Assembly: GCA_020063565.1 (NCBI GenBank)
Contig: JAICDB010000012.1
Span: 1-64,000 of the forward strand
DNA from: Clostridiales bacterium
GTDB taxonomy: Bacteria > Bacillota > DSM-16504 > Desulfitibacterales > JAICDB01
Direction: 5' to 3'
Length of the DNA stretch: 64,000 bases
In this document: one piece after another, positions 35,400 to 44,450 of the stretch
How positions within the stretch are numbered: the first letter of the stretch is position 1
Layout: each line of letters opens with the position of its first letter
Program-made: the position numbers and the translations under genes
The notes under the pieces: generated by a model
Told to the model about the DNA's origin: nothing
The model's input: only the letters and a program-made list of their open reading frames with translations
Databases searched by the model: none

Positions 35400-36965
35400 A
35401 TGACAGATAGTAATACCGCTAAGGCTGTGGTGGTAAAAGCTACAGGAATCGTAGTCCTCATGAATTTAATAAGCAGAATTTTAGGCTTTGTTAGGGATGC
35501 GATAATTGCCAAGGAATTCGGCGCCAGTGGCGCTACAGATGCCTATCTTGTAGCTTATACACTGCCTTATGCTTTGCAAGCGGTACTGGGAATGGCATTT
35601 GTTTCGGTGATAGTACCAGTAATTACCTCGTATATCGTTAAGGATCAAGTTGACGAAGCCTGGAAGGCAGGCAGCATCATTCTAAACTGGACATTTATTA
35701 TTTTAACTGTAATTACAGCTTTAGGATTACTCTTTGCGCCCGGACTTGTGGCTGCCATAGCTCCCGGTTTTAGCCCGGAACAAAAATTACTTACCACCAG
35801 GCTGACAAGAATAATTTTCCCTTCCATAATATTTATGGGTTCGGGAATGCTGTTAACCGGTTTTTTAAATGCGCGAGGAATATTTGGAATCCCTGCCTTT
35901 GCTCCGGGCTTGACAAATATTATTATTATCTTAGCCGTACTTTTCTTAGGTGAGCGCTACAGGATAGAGGGACTGGCTGCAGGCACCCTGGCAGGGTTCA
36001 TTGGTTTTTTCTTATTGCAAATTCCTTCCTTAAAAAAAGTTGGCTTTAAGTACTTTTTCAGTCTCAACTCGAAACATCCGGCCGTAAAAAAAGTAGCAAT
36101 TACAGTAATACCGGTTACACTTAGTGTGGCAGTAAATCAAGCTTATCTGGCGGTGAACCGCATTTTTGCATCGGGACTTCAAAATGGCAGCATAACAGCG
36201 CTTGATTTTGCTTACCGCTTGATGGCTTTACCTTTAGGTATTTTTGTTATGGCTGTTGCAACTGCCATTTACCCTGAGCTATCAAGATATGCAGCAAGGG
36301 GAAGTCATCAAGAATTGGCGGACTCACTGTTAAAGGGTCTCAAAATGGTGACCCTTGTTAGCGTACCTGCGGCTATTGGTTTGATTGTGTTGCGTTTTCC
36401 ACTTGTGAAATTTGTTTTTGAAAGGGGAGCTTTTACCACCCGTGCCACTGAAATGACTGCTGAAGCGCTGCTATTTTTTGCAGTTGGCCTCTTGGGTGCC
36501 GGCGCTAACCTGATCATTACAAGGGCTTATTATGCCCTGGACAAAGTAAAGGTTCCTTTTTTGGTAGGCTTAGCTTCCGTATTGGTAAATGTGGTCTTAA
36601 GTTTTATTTTTTTACCACTTCTGGGACACGGGGGACTGGCGCTGGCAAACTCATTTGCTGCTCTAACAAGTGTAATTCTATTGCTTGTGATTTTTAAAAG
36701 TCACTACCCTGTATTTACTCCAGGCGATCTAATCATTTCGCTTTTCAAAATAACCATAGCTTCCGGGATTATGGGTGTAATTGTTTGGAATGTTATACCT
36801 ATATTTGATACACTGTTAGGAGATACTTTTTTGGCCCTTGCAATTCAGTTAGTATTACTGGCTGTATGCGGCGCAATAATTTTTGCCATAATAGCTTATG
36901 TTTTTAAAGTTGAAGAGCTGCAGGAAATAATGGAAATTGTACTAAAAAAGTTAAAAATTTCATAA
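35400..36965 (+). CDS. murJ: Lipid II flippase MurJ (MviN family)
   Basis: 521 aa with about 14 membrane segments. The N-terminus shows the MurJ pattern SRILGFVRDAIIAKEFGASGATDAYLVAYTLP, split here as SRILGFVRD (22-30) and GATDAYLVAYTLP (40-52). It flips lipid II outward for peptidoglycan synthesis. ATG 35400 follows GTGAGGC. Followed by fabZ and a TagO-type transferase, forming an envelope gene group. Confidence 0.94.
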   Translation: MTDSNTAKAVVVKATGIVVLMNLISRILGFVRDAIIAKEFGASGATDAYLVAYTLPYALQAVLGMAFVSVIVPVITSYIVKDQVDEAWKAGSIILNWTFIILTVITALGLLFAPGLVAAIAPGFSPEQKLLTTRLTRIIFPSIIFMGSGMLLTGFLNARGIFGIPAFAPGLTNIIIILAVLFLGERYRIEGLAAGTLAGFIGFFLLQIPSLKKVGFKYFFSLNSKHPAVKKVAITVIPVTLSVAVNQAYLAVNRIFASGLQNGSITALDFAYRLMALPLGIFVMAVATAIYPELSRYAARGSHQELADSLLKGLKMVTLVSVPAAIGLIVLRFPLVKFVFERGAFTTRATEMTAEALLFFAVGLLGAGANLIITRAYYALDKVKVPFLVGLASVLVNVVLSFIFLPLLGHGGLALANSFAALTSVILLLVIFKSHYPVFTPGDLIISLFKITIASGIMGVIVWNVIPIFDTLLGDTFLALAIQLVLLAVCGAIIFAIIAYVFKVEELQEIMEIVLKKLKIS

Positions 36966-37022
36966 TTACTTAAAGAAGGATTAGGACAAGTGGTGTTGAA
37001 TTATTCGTGAAGGAGGAAAAAA

Positions 37023-37448
37023 ATGCTTGACACGAAAAAAATCCAGGAAATATTACCGCATCGCTATCCATTTTTACTGGTAGATAGAATTATAGAGCTG
37101 GAAGAAGGAAAAAGGGCAGTAGGAATTAAAAATGTTTCTGCAAATGAATACTTTTTTCAGGGACATTTTCCTGGTCATCCGGTTATGCCCGGTGTTTTGA
37201 TTATAGAAGCACTTGCTCAGGTTGGTGCTGTTGCGGTACTAAAAAAAGAAGAAAATAGAGGCAAAATCGCATATTTTGGTGGTATAGATAAGGCCCGTTT
37301 TCGCAGGCAGGTAGTACCAGGAGACCAACTTCGCCTGGAAGTTGAACTCACCAAGCTCAGAGGCCCCGTCGGAAAGGGCCAGGCAAAGGCATTTGTAGAA
37401 GGAGAACTGGCTGCTGAAGCTGAATTAACCTTTATGATAGGAGAGTAA
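37023..37448 (+). CDS. fabZ: 3-hydroxyacyl-[ACP] dehydratase FabZ
   Basis: 141-aa hot-dog-fold enzyme of type II fatty acid synthesis. Catalytic region [23 protein letters not shown] spans residues 44-66, with the active-site H48 and E62. Starts [13 protein letters not shown] as expected. ATG 37023 follows GAAGGAGGAA. Placed between murJ and the glycan-lipid transferase rather than with other fab genes. Confidence 0.97.
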   Translation: MLDTKKIQEILPHRYPFLLVDRIIELEEGKRAVGIKNVSANEYFFQGHFPGHPVMPGVLIIEALAQVGAVAVLKKEENRGKIAYFGGIDKARFRRQVVPGDQLRLEVELTKLRGPVGKGQAKAFVEGELAAEAELTFMIGE

Positions 37449-37470
37449 CAGATTTGGGGGAGGGTAAGCA

Positions 37471-38553
37471 GTGAATACCGAAATATTGCCGGCAAGTTTC
37501 ATGGCTTGTCTAGTGGCCTACTTAATAACTCCTAAAGTTATACTTTTAGCAAAAAAAATTGGCGCTATAGACCAACCGGATGAGCGAAAAGTACATCAAA
37601 AAGTAATGCCTCGACTTGGAGGGTTAGCCATATATTTATCTTTTGTGGTTGCTGTAGTAGCATTTGTTACCGTATCGCGCTGGATAACAGGCCTGATACT
37701 GGGTTCAACTTTAGTTGTAATGATTGGTATAGCTGACGACACGAGGGGTTTGCCCCCTAAGATAAAACTTCTGGGGCAAATAATGGCAGCTCTGGTTGCT
37801 GTTTATTTTGGCATCAGAGTACATTTTGTAACTAACCCGTTTGTGGACCTCATCCCATTTGATGATGTAATACCTTTAGGAAAAATGGTAATTCCCTTTA
37901 CGATACTCTGGATAGTGGGGGTAACAAATGCCGTTAACCTTGTTGACGGATTGGATGGTTTGGCTGCAGGTATTTCCGCAATTGCCTCCCTCACTATGGG
38001 TATTGTTGCAATGCTGGAAGGTCAAGGAGAAGTTGCAGTACTGGCTTTTCTGCTTTTTGCTTCCATAATAGGCTTTCTGAAATATAATTTTCACCCTGCA
38101 AAGGTGTTTATGGGTGATACCGGTTCAATGTTTTTGGGCTTTATACTGTCTATACTGGCAATACAGGGACTTACCAAAAGTGCAACAGTTATCTCACTGT
38201 TTATACCGGTAGTAATTCTCGGTATCCCCATTTTTGATACGGCATTTGCAATTGTTCGCAGGCTTATCAAGGGTAACCCCATATTTGAAGCGGATAAGGA
38301 GCACTTACATCATCGCTTGCTGGAATTAGGACTATCCCATAAGCAAACTGTAGTTGCAATTTATGGGGTCAGCATAATCCTAAGCGGAAGTGCAGTTCTT
38401 TTAACTATGTTAACTACAGAGCAAAGCATCCTAATACTAATTGGAATAAGTACCCTTAGCATACTTGCTGCAAATCGAATTGGAGTTCTGCAGACACGCA
38501 GTAAAATTGGTAACCCGCTACCAAAACAAGATTTTAACGATTTTAACGGGTAA
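37471..38553 (+). CDS. tagO: Undecaprenyl-phosphate N-acetylglucosaminyl 1-phosphate transferase (TagO/WecA type)
   Basis: 360-aa polytopic protein of the MraY/WecA family. Signatures: DQPDERKVHQKVMPRLGG (31-48), the NAVNLVDGLDGLAAG catalytic aspartate region near 152-166, KVFMGDTGSMFLG near 212, and the HLHHRLLELG histidine motif near 282. It starts cell-wall glycopolymer synthesis by loading GlcNAc-1-P on undecaprenyl phosphate. GTG 37471 after GGGGGAGGG. With csaB upstream it fits a pyruvylated secondary wall polymer pathway. Confidence 0.92.
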   Translation: MNTEILPASFMACLVAYLITPKVILLAKKIGAIDQPDERKVHQKVMPRLGGLAIYLSFVVAVVAFVTVSRWITGLILGSTLVVMIGIADDTRGLPPKIKLLGQIMAALVAVYFGIRVHFVTNPFVDLIPFDDVIPLGKMVIPFTILWIVGVTNAVNLVDGLDGLAAGISAIASLTMGIVAMLEGQGEVAVLAFLLFASIIGFLKYNFHPAKVFMGDTGSMFLGFILSILAIQGLTKSATVISLFIPVVILGIPIFDTAFAIVRRLIKGNPIFEADKEHLHHRLLELGLSHKQTVVAIYGVSIILSGSAVLLTMLTTEQSILILIGISTLSILAANRIGVLQTRSKIGNPLPKQDFNDFNG

Positions 38554-38564
38554 TGGAGGTTGCT

Positions 38565-39092
38565 ATGGGTAAAAAATATTTAATGAGTGGCGTAATGATG
38601 TTTGCAGTATTTCTTTTGGGAATAACCATGGGATCGGAAGTCAATGCAGGCGGAAACAGTCAGCCTGGAACTGATTATGACCCCCTGGTTGCCAAAAGCT
38701 ATGTACATCAGGAAGTGGAAACGAGAGCTAGCATACTGCAGCAAAGAATCGAGGAACTTCAAAAAGAGGTAGCAAGACTCCAGGGTGTAGTAAATCGTCT
38801 CCAAAAGCAAGTTGCCAGTGGGGAGGCTTTGACCCCCAATATTAATAATGAAAATACTTCCGGTGATACATCTGGAGATACAAATTTACAAAATCAAACT
38901 CAATCCGGCTTCATTAATACAAAAGCCGGCGCCAACTTAAGAACAGGACCAGGTACTAGTTATCACAAGATAACTACCCTTCCCTATTATACTAAACTTC
39001 GGATTATTGCCGCCAATGATGGTTGGTATCAGGTAGAAGTAGAGGGAAAAAACGGCTGGGTTTATGGTGAACTGGTAAGTATATCTGAATAA
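38565..39092 (+). CDS. Exported SH3-domain protein with coiled coil
   Basis: 175 aa. An N-terminal membrane segment or signal peptide (about 5-22), a coiled coil (about 50-85, QQRIEELQKEVARLQGVVNR), a low-complexity Asn/Thr/Ser linker with GDTSGDT, then a bacterial SH3 domain (about 115-173, AGANLRTGPGTSYHKITTLP). Such SH3b domains bind the cell wall. ATG 38565 is chosen because GGAGGT lies at 38555-38560; ATG 38553 overlaps the preceding stop and lacks a site. Terminator follows. Confidence 0.85.
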   Translation: MGKKYLMSGVMMFAVFLLGITMGSEVNAGGNSQPGTDYDPLVAKSYVHQEVETRASILQQRIEELQKEVARLQGVVNRLQKQVASGEALTPNINNENTSGDTSGDTNLQNQTQSGFINTKAGANLRTGPGTSYHKITTLPYYTKLRIIAANDGWYQVEVEGKNGWVYGELVSISE

Positions 39093-39115
39093 ATTAAATA
39101 TCTGTTAAATCTAAA

Positions 39116-39143
39116 GCCTGTAGTAGATTACTACAGGCATTTT
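39116..39143 (+). terminator. Terminator after the SH3 gene
   Basis: Perfect 10-bp stem GCCTGTAGTA (39116-39125) / TACTACAGGC (39129-39138), followed by ATTTTGG; the T-tract is short. Confidence 0.8.
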
Positions 39144-39253
39144 GGTAAAATTATCAATAAATTCCGCGTAATTCCTAAAAAACAGGGAATATTATTTGAA
39201 GAAAAGGAATAACATGGTATGGTGAAATATTTTTGAGGAGGTTAAAGAAAATT

Positions 39254-40690
39254 ATGCACATTACATTCGGAACTGACGGTTGGAGAGCAATAATAGCTGA
39301 GGATTTCACCTTTGAAAATCTAAAGTTGGTTACTGGAGCCATTGCCACTTATATAAAAAACAGTGAGGACCCTGGAGAAGGTGTTGTAGTAGGATATGAC
39401 CAGCGCTTTTTATCAGAGCAGTTTGCAGAAGCCGTGGCTGAGATTTTAGGGGGAAACGGTCTGAAGGTTTACCTAACATCCAAACCGACTCCCACACCGG
39501 TAACTGCATTTGCAATTAAGCACTGGAAATGTAAGGGAGGAATCATGCTTACAGCAAGCCATAATCCTGCTACATATCATGGTATAAAATATATTCCTTA
39601 TTTTGCTGGGCCCGCACTGCCTGAAACCACTAAGAAAATTGAAGAGGCTCTCCACAAAATCGCTCAAAATAAGGAAGAAATTAAAGGGATAAAATTTAGT
39701 GAACTTGAAAATCAAGGGTTAGTTGAAAAAATAGATCCTCAAGAGCCATATTTAAATCATTTAAAGGAAATAATTGATATTTCCGCCATTAAAGACAATC
39801 CGGCTAAAATAATTATTGATCCAATGCATGGAGCCGGAATCGGTTACATTGAAAAGTTCCTTGAAGATAGTGGCTGTGAAGTGGCGGCCATACATAATTA
39901 TCGTGATCCTCTCTTTGGCGGGGGAATGCCGGAACCCAAGGAAGATCAGCTTGGGGAGCTAAAAACAAAAGTATTACAGGAAAAAGCCAAGCTTGGTCTG
40001 GCGCTTGATGGTGATGCGGATCGATTTGGGGTAATAGATAAAAATGGAGAATATATTACCCCTAACCAGATTCTCTCACTTGTACTTGACCACCTGATAA
40101 CTAGAAGAGGCTGGGAAGGTCCGGTTGCGCGTACTGTATCCACAACACATACCCTTGATAATATTTGTGAGATTTATGGAACATTTGTCAAGGAAACTCC
40201 TGTTGGCTTTAAGTATATCGGGCAGGCGCTTCGAGAAGGTTGCATACTGGGTGGAGAAGAAAGCGGAGGTTTGAGTATCAAGGGACATATCCCTGAAAAG
40301 GATGGGATTCTTGCCTGCTTGCTGATTTTGGAAATTCTCTGTGCCAGTAAAAAGTCTATTTCAGAAAATCTTCAAGACTTAAAAGAAAAATACGGTGGTT
40401 TTGTTAGCAGACGTTTGGACTTAAATGTGGAACCGGAGCAAAAAGAAGAGCTTCAGGAAGTAGTTAAAGCATATGAACCGGTTAAAATACTGGGTAAACC
40501 GGTAGTTGAAAGGATTACAGTAGATGGAACGAAAATAAAGCTTGCTGATGGCAGCTGGGTTTTAATTCGCCCTTCCGGAACGGAACCTCTTTTTAGAGTC
40601 TATGCAGAAGCGCCTACAATGGATGACGTAGAGGCTATGCAGATGGAGGTCAAGGGAGAGGTATTTGGAAGGAAAGGCAGTATTAAATAA
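39254..40690 (+). CDS. Phosphoglucomutase/phosphomannomutase family protein
   Basis: 478-aa alpha-D-phosphohexomutase. Visible are the phosphoserine loop TASHNP (100-105, S102), the metal loop DGDADR near 253, the sugar-binding GEESGG near 335 and the phosphate loop RPSGTEPLFRVY near 450. Specific substrate (glucose or mannose phosphate) cannot be told from motifs; GlmM is less likely because this loop set and length differ. ATG 39254 follows GAGGAGG, at a slightly long distance; TTG 39233 would add seven residues and precede that site. Confidence 0.9.
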   Translation: MHITFGTDGWRAIIAEDFTFENLKLVTGAIATYIKNSEDPGEGVVVGYDQRFLSEQFAEAVAEILGGNGLKVYLTSKPTPTPVTAFAIKHWKCKGGIMLTASHNPATYHGIKYIPYFAGPALPETTKKIEEALHKIAQNKEEIKGIKFSELENQGLVEKIDPQEPYLNHLKEIIDISAIKDNPAKIIIDPMHGAGIGYIEKFLEDSGCEVAAIHNYRDPLFGGGMPEPKEDQLGELKTKVLQEKAKLGLALDGDADRFGVIDKNGEYITPNQILSLVLDHLITRRGWEGPVARTVSTTHTLDNICEIYGTFVKETPVGFKYIGQALREGCILGGEESGGLSIKGHIPEKDGILACLLILEILCASKKSISENLQDLKEKYGGFVSRRLDLNVEPEQKEELQEVVKAYEPVKILGKPVVERITVDGTKIKLADGSWVLIRPSGTEPLFRVYAEAPTMDDVEAMQMEVKGEVFGRKGSIK

Positions 40691-40692
40691 GT

Positions 40693-40735
40693 AAGAACAA
40701 AAGCACGCGGCAAAATGCTGCGTGCTTTTGTTCTT
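40693..40735. terminator. Long-stem terminator after the phosphohexomutase gene
   Basis: Perfect 16-bp stem AAGAACAAAAGCACGC (40693-40708) / GCGTGCTTTTGTTCTT (40720-40735). It may also serve the converging minus-strand gene. Confidence 0.9.
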
Positions 40736-40775
40736 AAAAGTTACTTACGCGAGAATTGCGGTTGATCAAAAAACC

Positions 40776-41012
40776 TTAAAAATACTGCTCGTACTCTTCC
40801 CTGCTCATACACTTATAACAAAATCCGCACAAAGCCTTTCCATTCGGTAAATATACAGGATCATAGTTTTCAAAGTCTGACTGTACTAGGCGCAACGAAC
40901 TGCCGCAGTGAAGGCATGTATCCAGATTTTCCTTCAATTTACCACCCCGTTTAATTACAAAGTATAGTTCTGACAGGTTACTGGATTCTGTCTCGCTTTT
41001 ATTATTGGTCAA
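40776..41012 (-). CDS. Small zinc-ribbon protein of unknown function
   Basis: 78 aa with two cysteine pairs, CLHCG (near 33-37) and CGFCYKC (near 62-68), arranged like a zinc ribbon, plus an acidic C-terminus REEYEQYF. TTG start at 41012 with a weak ribosome site. I do not recognise the family. It is divergent from the competence genes and convergent with the phosphohexomutase gene. Confidence 0.6.
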   Translation of the reverse strand: MTNNKSETESSNLSELYFVIKRGGKLKENLDTCLHCGSSLRLVQSDFENYDPVYLPNGKALCGFCYKCMSREEYEQYF

Positions 41013-41106
41013 TTTTTAGTATTCATTCCAGCAATATTGTGTAAAATACTTCCAGTAGCATACCTCCCCTTGCTGAATACATTGGTAGCGGGAGGAGGTG
41101 ACAGAT

Positions 41107-41562
41107 TTGACGTTAGATTATATCATATTTCTTTTACCTCTAATAATAATATTTTCATTACTAATATACTTACAGTATTTATCCAGGAGAGTTCCATATG
41201 AAGCGGAAATATCTCTTCTAATTTTAACTAATAACTGTCAGGAGATAATTGAAGGAGCAATTAAGGAAATAAAATCTTTTTGTTTATTATATCCCTGGTG
41301 CGAAGTGATTATCGTTGACAGGTTTTCAGAGGATGATACCTGGAAAATATTGTTTCGCCTGGCTAAAAAAAATAATTTTCGGGTTATGCAAGATGGCCCT
41401 GATGAATTAACAGCATATACTGCCGGCAAAAAAATTTCTTCGGGAGAAAGGCTTTATCTATTATCGATAGATGGGAACAGTTCATATCCAAAGATAAAAA
41501 AGAGGCTGGAAAATATCAAAAAAGATGCCTGGAAGCAGGACTACTATAATATAGTTATGTAA
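41107..41562 (+). CDS. Small membrane-anchored glycosyltransferase-like protein
   Basis: 151 aa. N-terminal membrane helix (about 3-25), then a Rossmann-like GT2-type beginning: ISLLILTNNCQEIIEGAI, VIIVDRFSEDDTW. The usual DxD and downstream acceptor part are missing, so it is half a GT-A domain and probably not an active transferase. TTG 41107 is preferred because GGAGGAGGTG is at 41091-41100; GTG 41098 lies inside that site. Element copy C lies between it and comFA. Confidence 0.65.
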   Translation: MTLDYIIFLLPLIIIFSLLIYLQYLSRRVPYEAEISLLILTNNCQEIIEGAIKEIKSFCLLYPWCEVIIVDRFSEDDTWKILFRLAKKNNFRVMQDGPDELTAYTAGKKISSGERLYLLSIDGNSSYPKIKKRLENIKKDAWKQDYYNIVM

Positions 41563-41648
41563 AAAAGCCCTATTCGACAGGAGTTTCTAAAACTTTCCAA
41601 AATAAGAGCAGGAAAAAGTGAGAATTAAGGTGAATATTCTTTTTTAAA

Positions 41649-41675
41649 GAGGATATTCTCCTTTTCGAACACTCA
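41649..41675 (-). repeat. Interspersed TTCGAA element, copy C (inverted)
   Basis: In reverse orientation a 27-bp copy reading TGAGTGTTCGAAAAGGAG...ATATCCTC. It is flanked by the direct repeat TTTAAA (41643-41648 and 41676-41681). It lies about 35 bp upstream of comFA. Confidence 0.75.
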
Positions 41676-41710
41676 TTTAAAAAAGTTTACCAGCCTTTGG
41701 TGGTGATTTT

Positions 41711-43591
41711 ATGTCTGGTATGTGCTGTTTTGTTTATATAGCCTGGAATAATTACAGGTATGTACTTAACTATTCCTTTGATCCCCTGTTGGATTTAAAA
41801 TATTATAATATGGCCTGGGATTGTCAGCAGCTTCAACTCCTCACGCCTGCTTTACCATTGGGAATTGCTTACGGTGTTTTAAAATCACTAGCTACTCCCC
41901 AGGAACAGTTGCCTAGATTAATTAACCATACTAATTCATCAAAATCATTTCTACAAATATTAAAAAAGAACAGGCACAAAGAAGCGCCATTAACTGCAAT
42001 TTTAAGGGAAAAAAACGAACAGGCTGCCATAGTGTTGAAAAAATTGGGGATAACTGACGATTATCTGGATTTATATACACTTGATGCCTGCTACCACACT
42101 AAACTGCCAAAGGCTTCTGACAAAGACAGGGTATATAGAGCGTTAAAGGGCAGAGCATTGTATTTGGAGGAAATTGAGGACTCTTTAAGCGGACAAGCCG
42201 TCAAGGTTAATTTAGAAAATATTCTGCAGGTACTTTATCTGGAAGGAAAGATAAAGCTTTTACCTGCAGTAGCTATAATGCCGGATGGCGCATCATACTG
42301 CTTGCGTTGCGGTGGAACGGAATCTATAAAATCTATAGTTTGCTTGGAATGCGGGGATGATTCCTGCTGTCATTGTGAGGAATGTTTGGCAATGGGAGAG
42401 GCAAAATCATGCAGGCCCTTCTATGTTGCTCCAAACTATGACTATGAATCATGTAAAGATATAGATATCAAGGTGAATTTTCCCCTTACTTTAGCGCAGC
42501 GTGATGCATCCAGAACGTTGGCGTCATTTGTAGCTAGTGGAGAAAAAAATGAGCTTCTGGTTTGGGCTGCCTGTGGCGCAGGTAAAACTGAAGTTACATA
42601 TGCGGCTATAGCACATGTTTTGGGAAAAGGTGGCAGGGTTTTATATGCAGTCCCTCGCAGACAAGTTGCAATGCAGTTAGCTAAAAGATTTCAAAAAGTA
42701 TTTAGTAGTATAGATATTGCTGTACTTTATGGTGGCAGCCCTCAAAAATATAAAGAAAGCTCACTTATTTTAGCTACTACTCATCAAACGCTAAGGTTAT
42801 ATCATAATTTTGATTTAGTAATTTTGGATGAGCAAGATGCCTATCCTTACAGGTGCAATAGAATGCTTCATTATGCCGTGAAGAGGGCTTGTAAAGAAGG
42901 TTGTCATACCATTTACCTTACTGCTACACCCCGAAAGGAGCTACAGGAGAAGGTTAAATCAGGGAAAATAGACACAATAACCATACCAGCAAGACATCAT
43001 GGATATCCTTTACCGGTGCCCAGCATAGAAATTGAAAAAGAACTGGTTTATAAAAATGACAGTGTTTCCATTCCACAAAGTGTATTGCAAAATTTACATC
43101 TTAGTTTAGAGGGAGACCTAGCACAAGTACTTGTCTTTGTGCCTACCATATACCTGGCTGAAAAAGTAGCTGAAGAGTTGCAAAGGGCAATAAAAATGCC
43201 TCCTTTTAACAATTTTAAGGGGGATTGGGTTCAGTTCAGCCATTCCAAAGATCCCGAAAGGGATAAAAAAGTAGATGGCTTTTTTGCCGGGGAATTTCCC
43301 ATCCTTGTTACCACCACAATAATGGAAAGGGGAATAACTATACCTCGGGTAAATGTAATGGTTTTATTTGCAGATTACGAGCAAATTTTTGATACCGGTA
43401 CACTGGTTCAGATTGCTGGAAGGAGTGGGCGCTTAGGCCAGTATCCGGAGGGAAAAGTTTGGTTCATAGCAAGTAGCAAAACGCACGCCATGTCGGAGGC
43501 TGTTTCATGGATAAGAAATATGAACAATGAAGCAAGAAGAAAAGGATATCTGATTATTCCTCCAAAGGGTGAAATTAAAAATGCTTTCTGA
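41711..43591 (+). CDS. comFA: ComFA-like DNA translocase/helicase
   Basis: 626 aa. A 190-residue N-terminal extension of unknown fold precedes a multi-cysteine zinc module (about 197-240: CLRCGG, CLECGDDSCCHCEEC) and a DEAD/DEAH-type ATPase with Walker A WAACGAGKTEV near 285, Walker B LDEQDAYP near 372 and motif VI QIAGRSGRLGQ near 580. ComFA drives ssDNA uptake in natural transformation. It is longer than Bacillus ComFA (about 460 aa). GTG/ATG choice: ATG 41711 follows TGGTGATTTT, a weak site. comFC overlaps its end. Confidence 0.92.
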   Translation: MSGMCCFVYIAWNNYRYVLNYSFDPLLDLKYYNMAWDCQQLQLLTPALPLGIAYGVLKSLATPQEQLPRLINHTNSSKSFLQILKKNRHKEAPLTAILREKNEQAAIVLKKLGITDDYLDLYTLDACYHTKLPKASDKDRVYRALKGRALYLEEIEDSLSGQAVKVNLENILQVLYLEGKIKLLPAVAIMPDGASYCLRCGGTESIKSIVCLECGDDSCCHCEECLAMGEAKSCRPFYVAPNYDYESCKDIDIKVNFPLTLAQRDASRTLASFVASGEKNELLVWAACGAGKTEVTYAAIAHVLGKGGRVLYAVPRRQVAMQLAKRFQKVFSSIDIAVLYGGSPQKYKESSLILATTHQTLRLYHNFDLVILDEQDAYPYRCNRMLHYAVKRACKEGCHTIYLTATPRKELQEKVKSGKIDTITIPARHHGYPLPVPSIEIEKELVYKNDSVSIPQSVLQNLHLSLEGDLAQVLVFVPTIYLAEKVAEELQRAIKMPPFNNFKGDWVQFSHSKDPERDKKVDGFFAGEFPILVTTTIMERGITIPRVNVMVLFADYEQIFDTGTLVQIAGRSGRLGQYPEGKVWFIASSKTHAMSEAVSWIRNMNNEARRKGYLIIPPKGEIKNAF

Positions 43592-44309
43592 ATTCTTCCA
43601 AAGCATTTTACAGCTCTTATTTCCGCCTGGCCCCTACTGCTATTTTTGCGGGAGTTCGTTAAAATCCTGGGAAGTATACTGGTGCAGCAGATGTAAAAAA
43701 GAAATAAGCATTAATAAAGGGTTGCAGTGTCGAAAATGTGCGAGATTTATAACTGGTGGTGAAATGTGTAGTTTTTGTCAAAAGGACAATTACCCATTTA
43801 CAGTTGCACGTAGTGCAGGATTATATGACGGAAAGTTAAAGGAAGCATTACAAGAATTTAAATTCAGGGGCAAAAGGTCACTTGCTAAACCACTCGGCAG
43901 GCTCCTTGCTTTAGAGGCAATAAAAGATGAAAGATTTTTAGAGGCGGATCTGATAATTCCTGTCCCCATGCACCGGGTAAAATTGGCTCAAAGGGGTTAT
44001 AACCAGTCAGAGCTTTTGGCAAAGGAAGTTGCCGTTAAACTGGGAATACCTTTTGAGAAGGATGTTTTAGTGAAAATTCGACATACAGCGGATATGGTAG
44101 GACTGGGCAGGGAAGAGAGGTCTAAAAATTTACAAGGAGCATTTTTTGTTCAAGATCACAATATTGTTTTACAAAAAAGCATACTCCTTATTGATGATAT
44201 ATTTACAACGGGATTTACGGCGCTTAGCTGTAGCGAAACACTGTTAAAGGCAGGCGCTAAAAAGGTTTTGGTACTTACGGCGGCTTCAAATTTCGATATA
44301 TACTCATAA
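43581..44309 (+). CDS. comFC: ComFC family phosphoribosyltransferase-like protein
   Basis: 242 aa. N-terminal zinc knuckles C20/C23, C35/C38, C50/C53, C63/C66, then a PRTase-fold domain with the PRPP-like loop ILLIDDIFTTGFTALSC near 205-220 and the ComF signature RGYNQSELLAK. Required for ssDNA transport during transformation in studied species. ATG 43581 overlaps the comFA end by 11 nt; GTG 43569 is an alternative start. Together with comFA and comFB it suggests at least a relic of natural competence. Confidence 0.92.
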   Translation: MLSEFFQSILQLLFPPGPYCYFCGSSLKSWEVYWCSRCKKEISINKGLQCRKCARFITGGEMCSFCQKDNYPFTVARSAGLYDGKLKEALQEFKFRGKRSLAKPLGRLLALEAIKDERFLEADLIIPVPMHRVKLAQRGYNQSELLAKEVAVKLGIPFEKDVLVKIRHTADMVGLGREERSKNLQGAFFVQDHNIVLQKSILLIDDIFTTGFTALSCSETLLKAGAKKVLVLTAASNFDIYS

Positions 44310-44349
44310 AATAATTGCTTTTTCGACATAAATTTCACCATAAACAATG

Positions 44350-44409
44350 TTATCCACAGCCAGACCCCTTTAAATAAAGTTATTCACAGGATTATCCACA
44401 TTATCCACA
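44350..44409 (+). promoter_or_regulatory. Cluster of four DnaA boxes
   Basis: Three perfect TTATCCACA boxes (44350-44358, 44392-44400, 44401-44409) and one TTATTCACA (44380-44388), all in the same orientation, within 60 bp; the last two abut. They lie 42-100 bp upstream of the -35 of the amino-acid ABC transporter promoter. No dnaA/dnaN or AT-rich unwinding region is adjacent, so this is more likely a DnaA-titration or DnaA-regulated promoter site than oriC. Confidence 0.85.
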
Positions 44410-44450
44410 GATTTCGCTATGAATTAAGAAAAAATCCACGAAAAAAACTG

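Noticed and set aside
44350-44409. Chromosomal replication origin
   Set aside because: DnaA boxes are present but no AT-rich unwinding element, dnaA, dnaN or other origin genes; treated as an extra-origin cluster.
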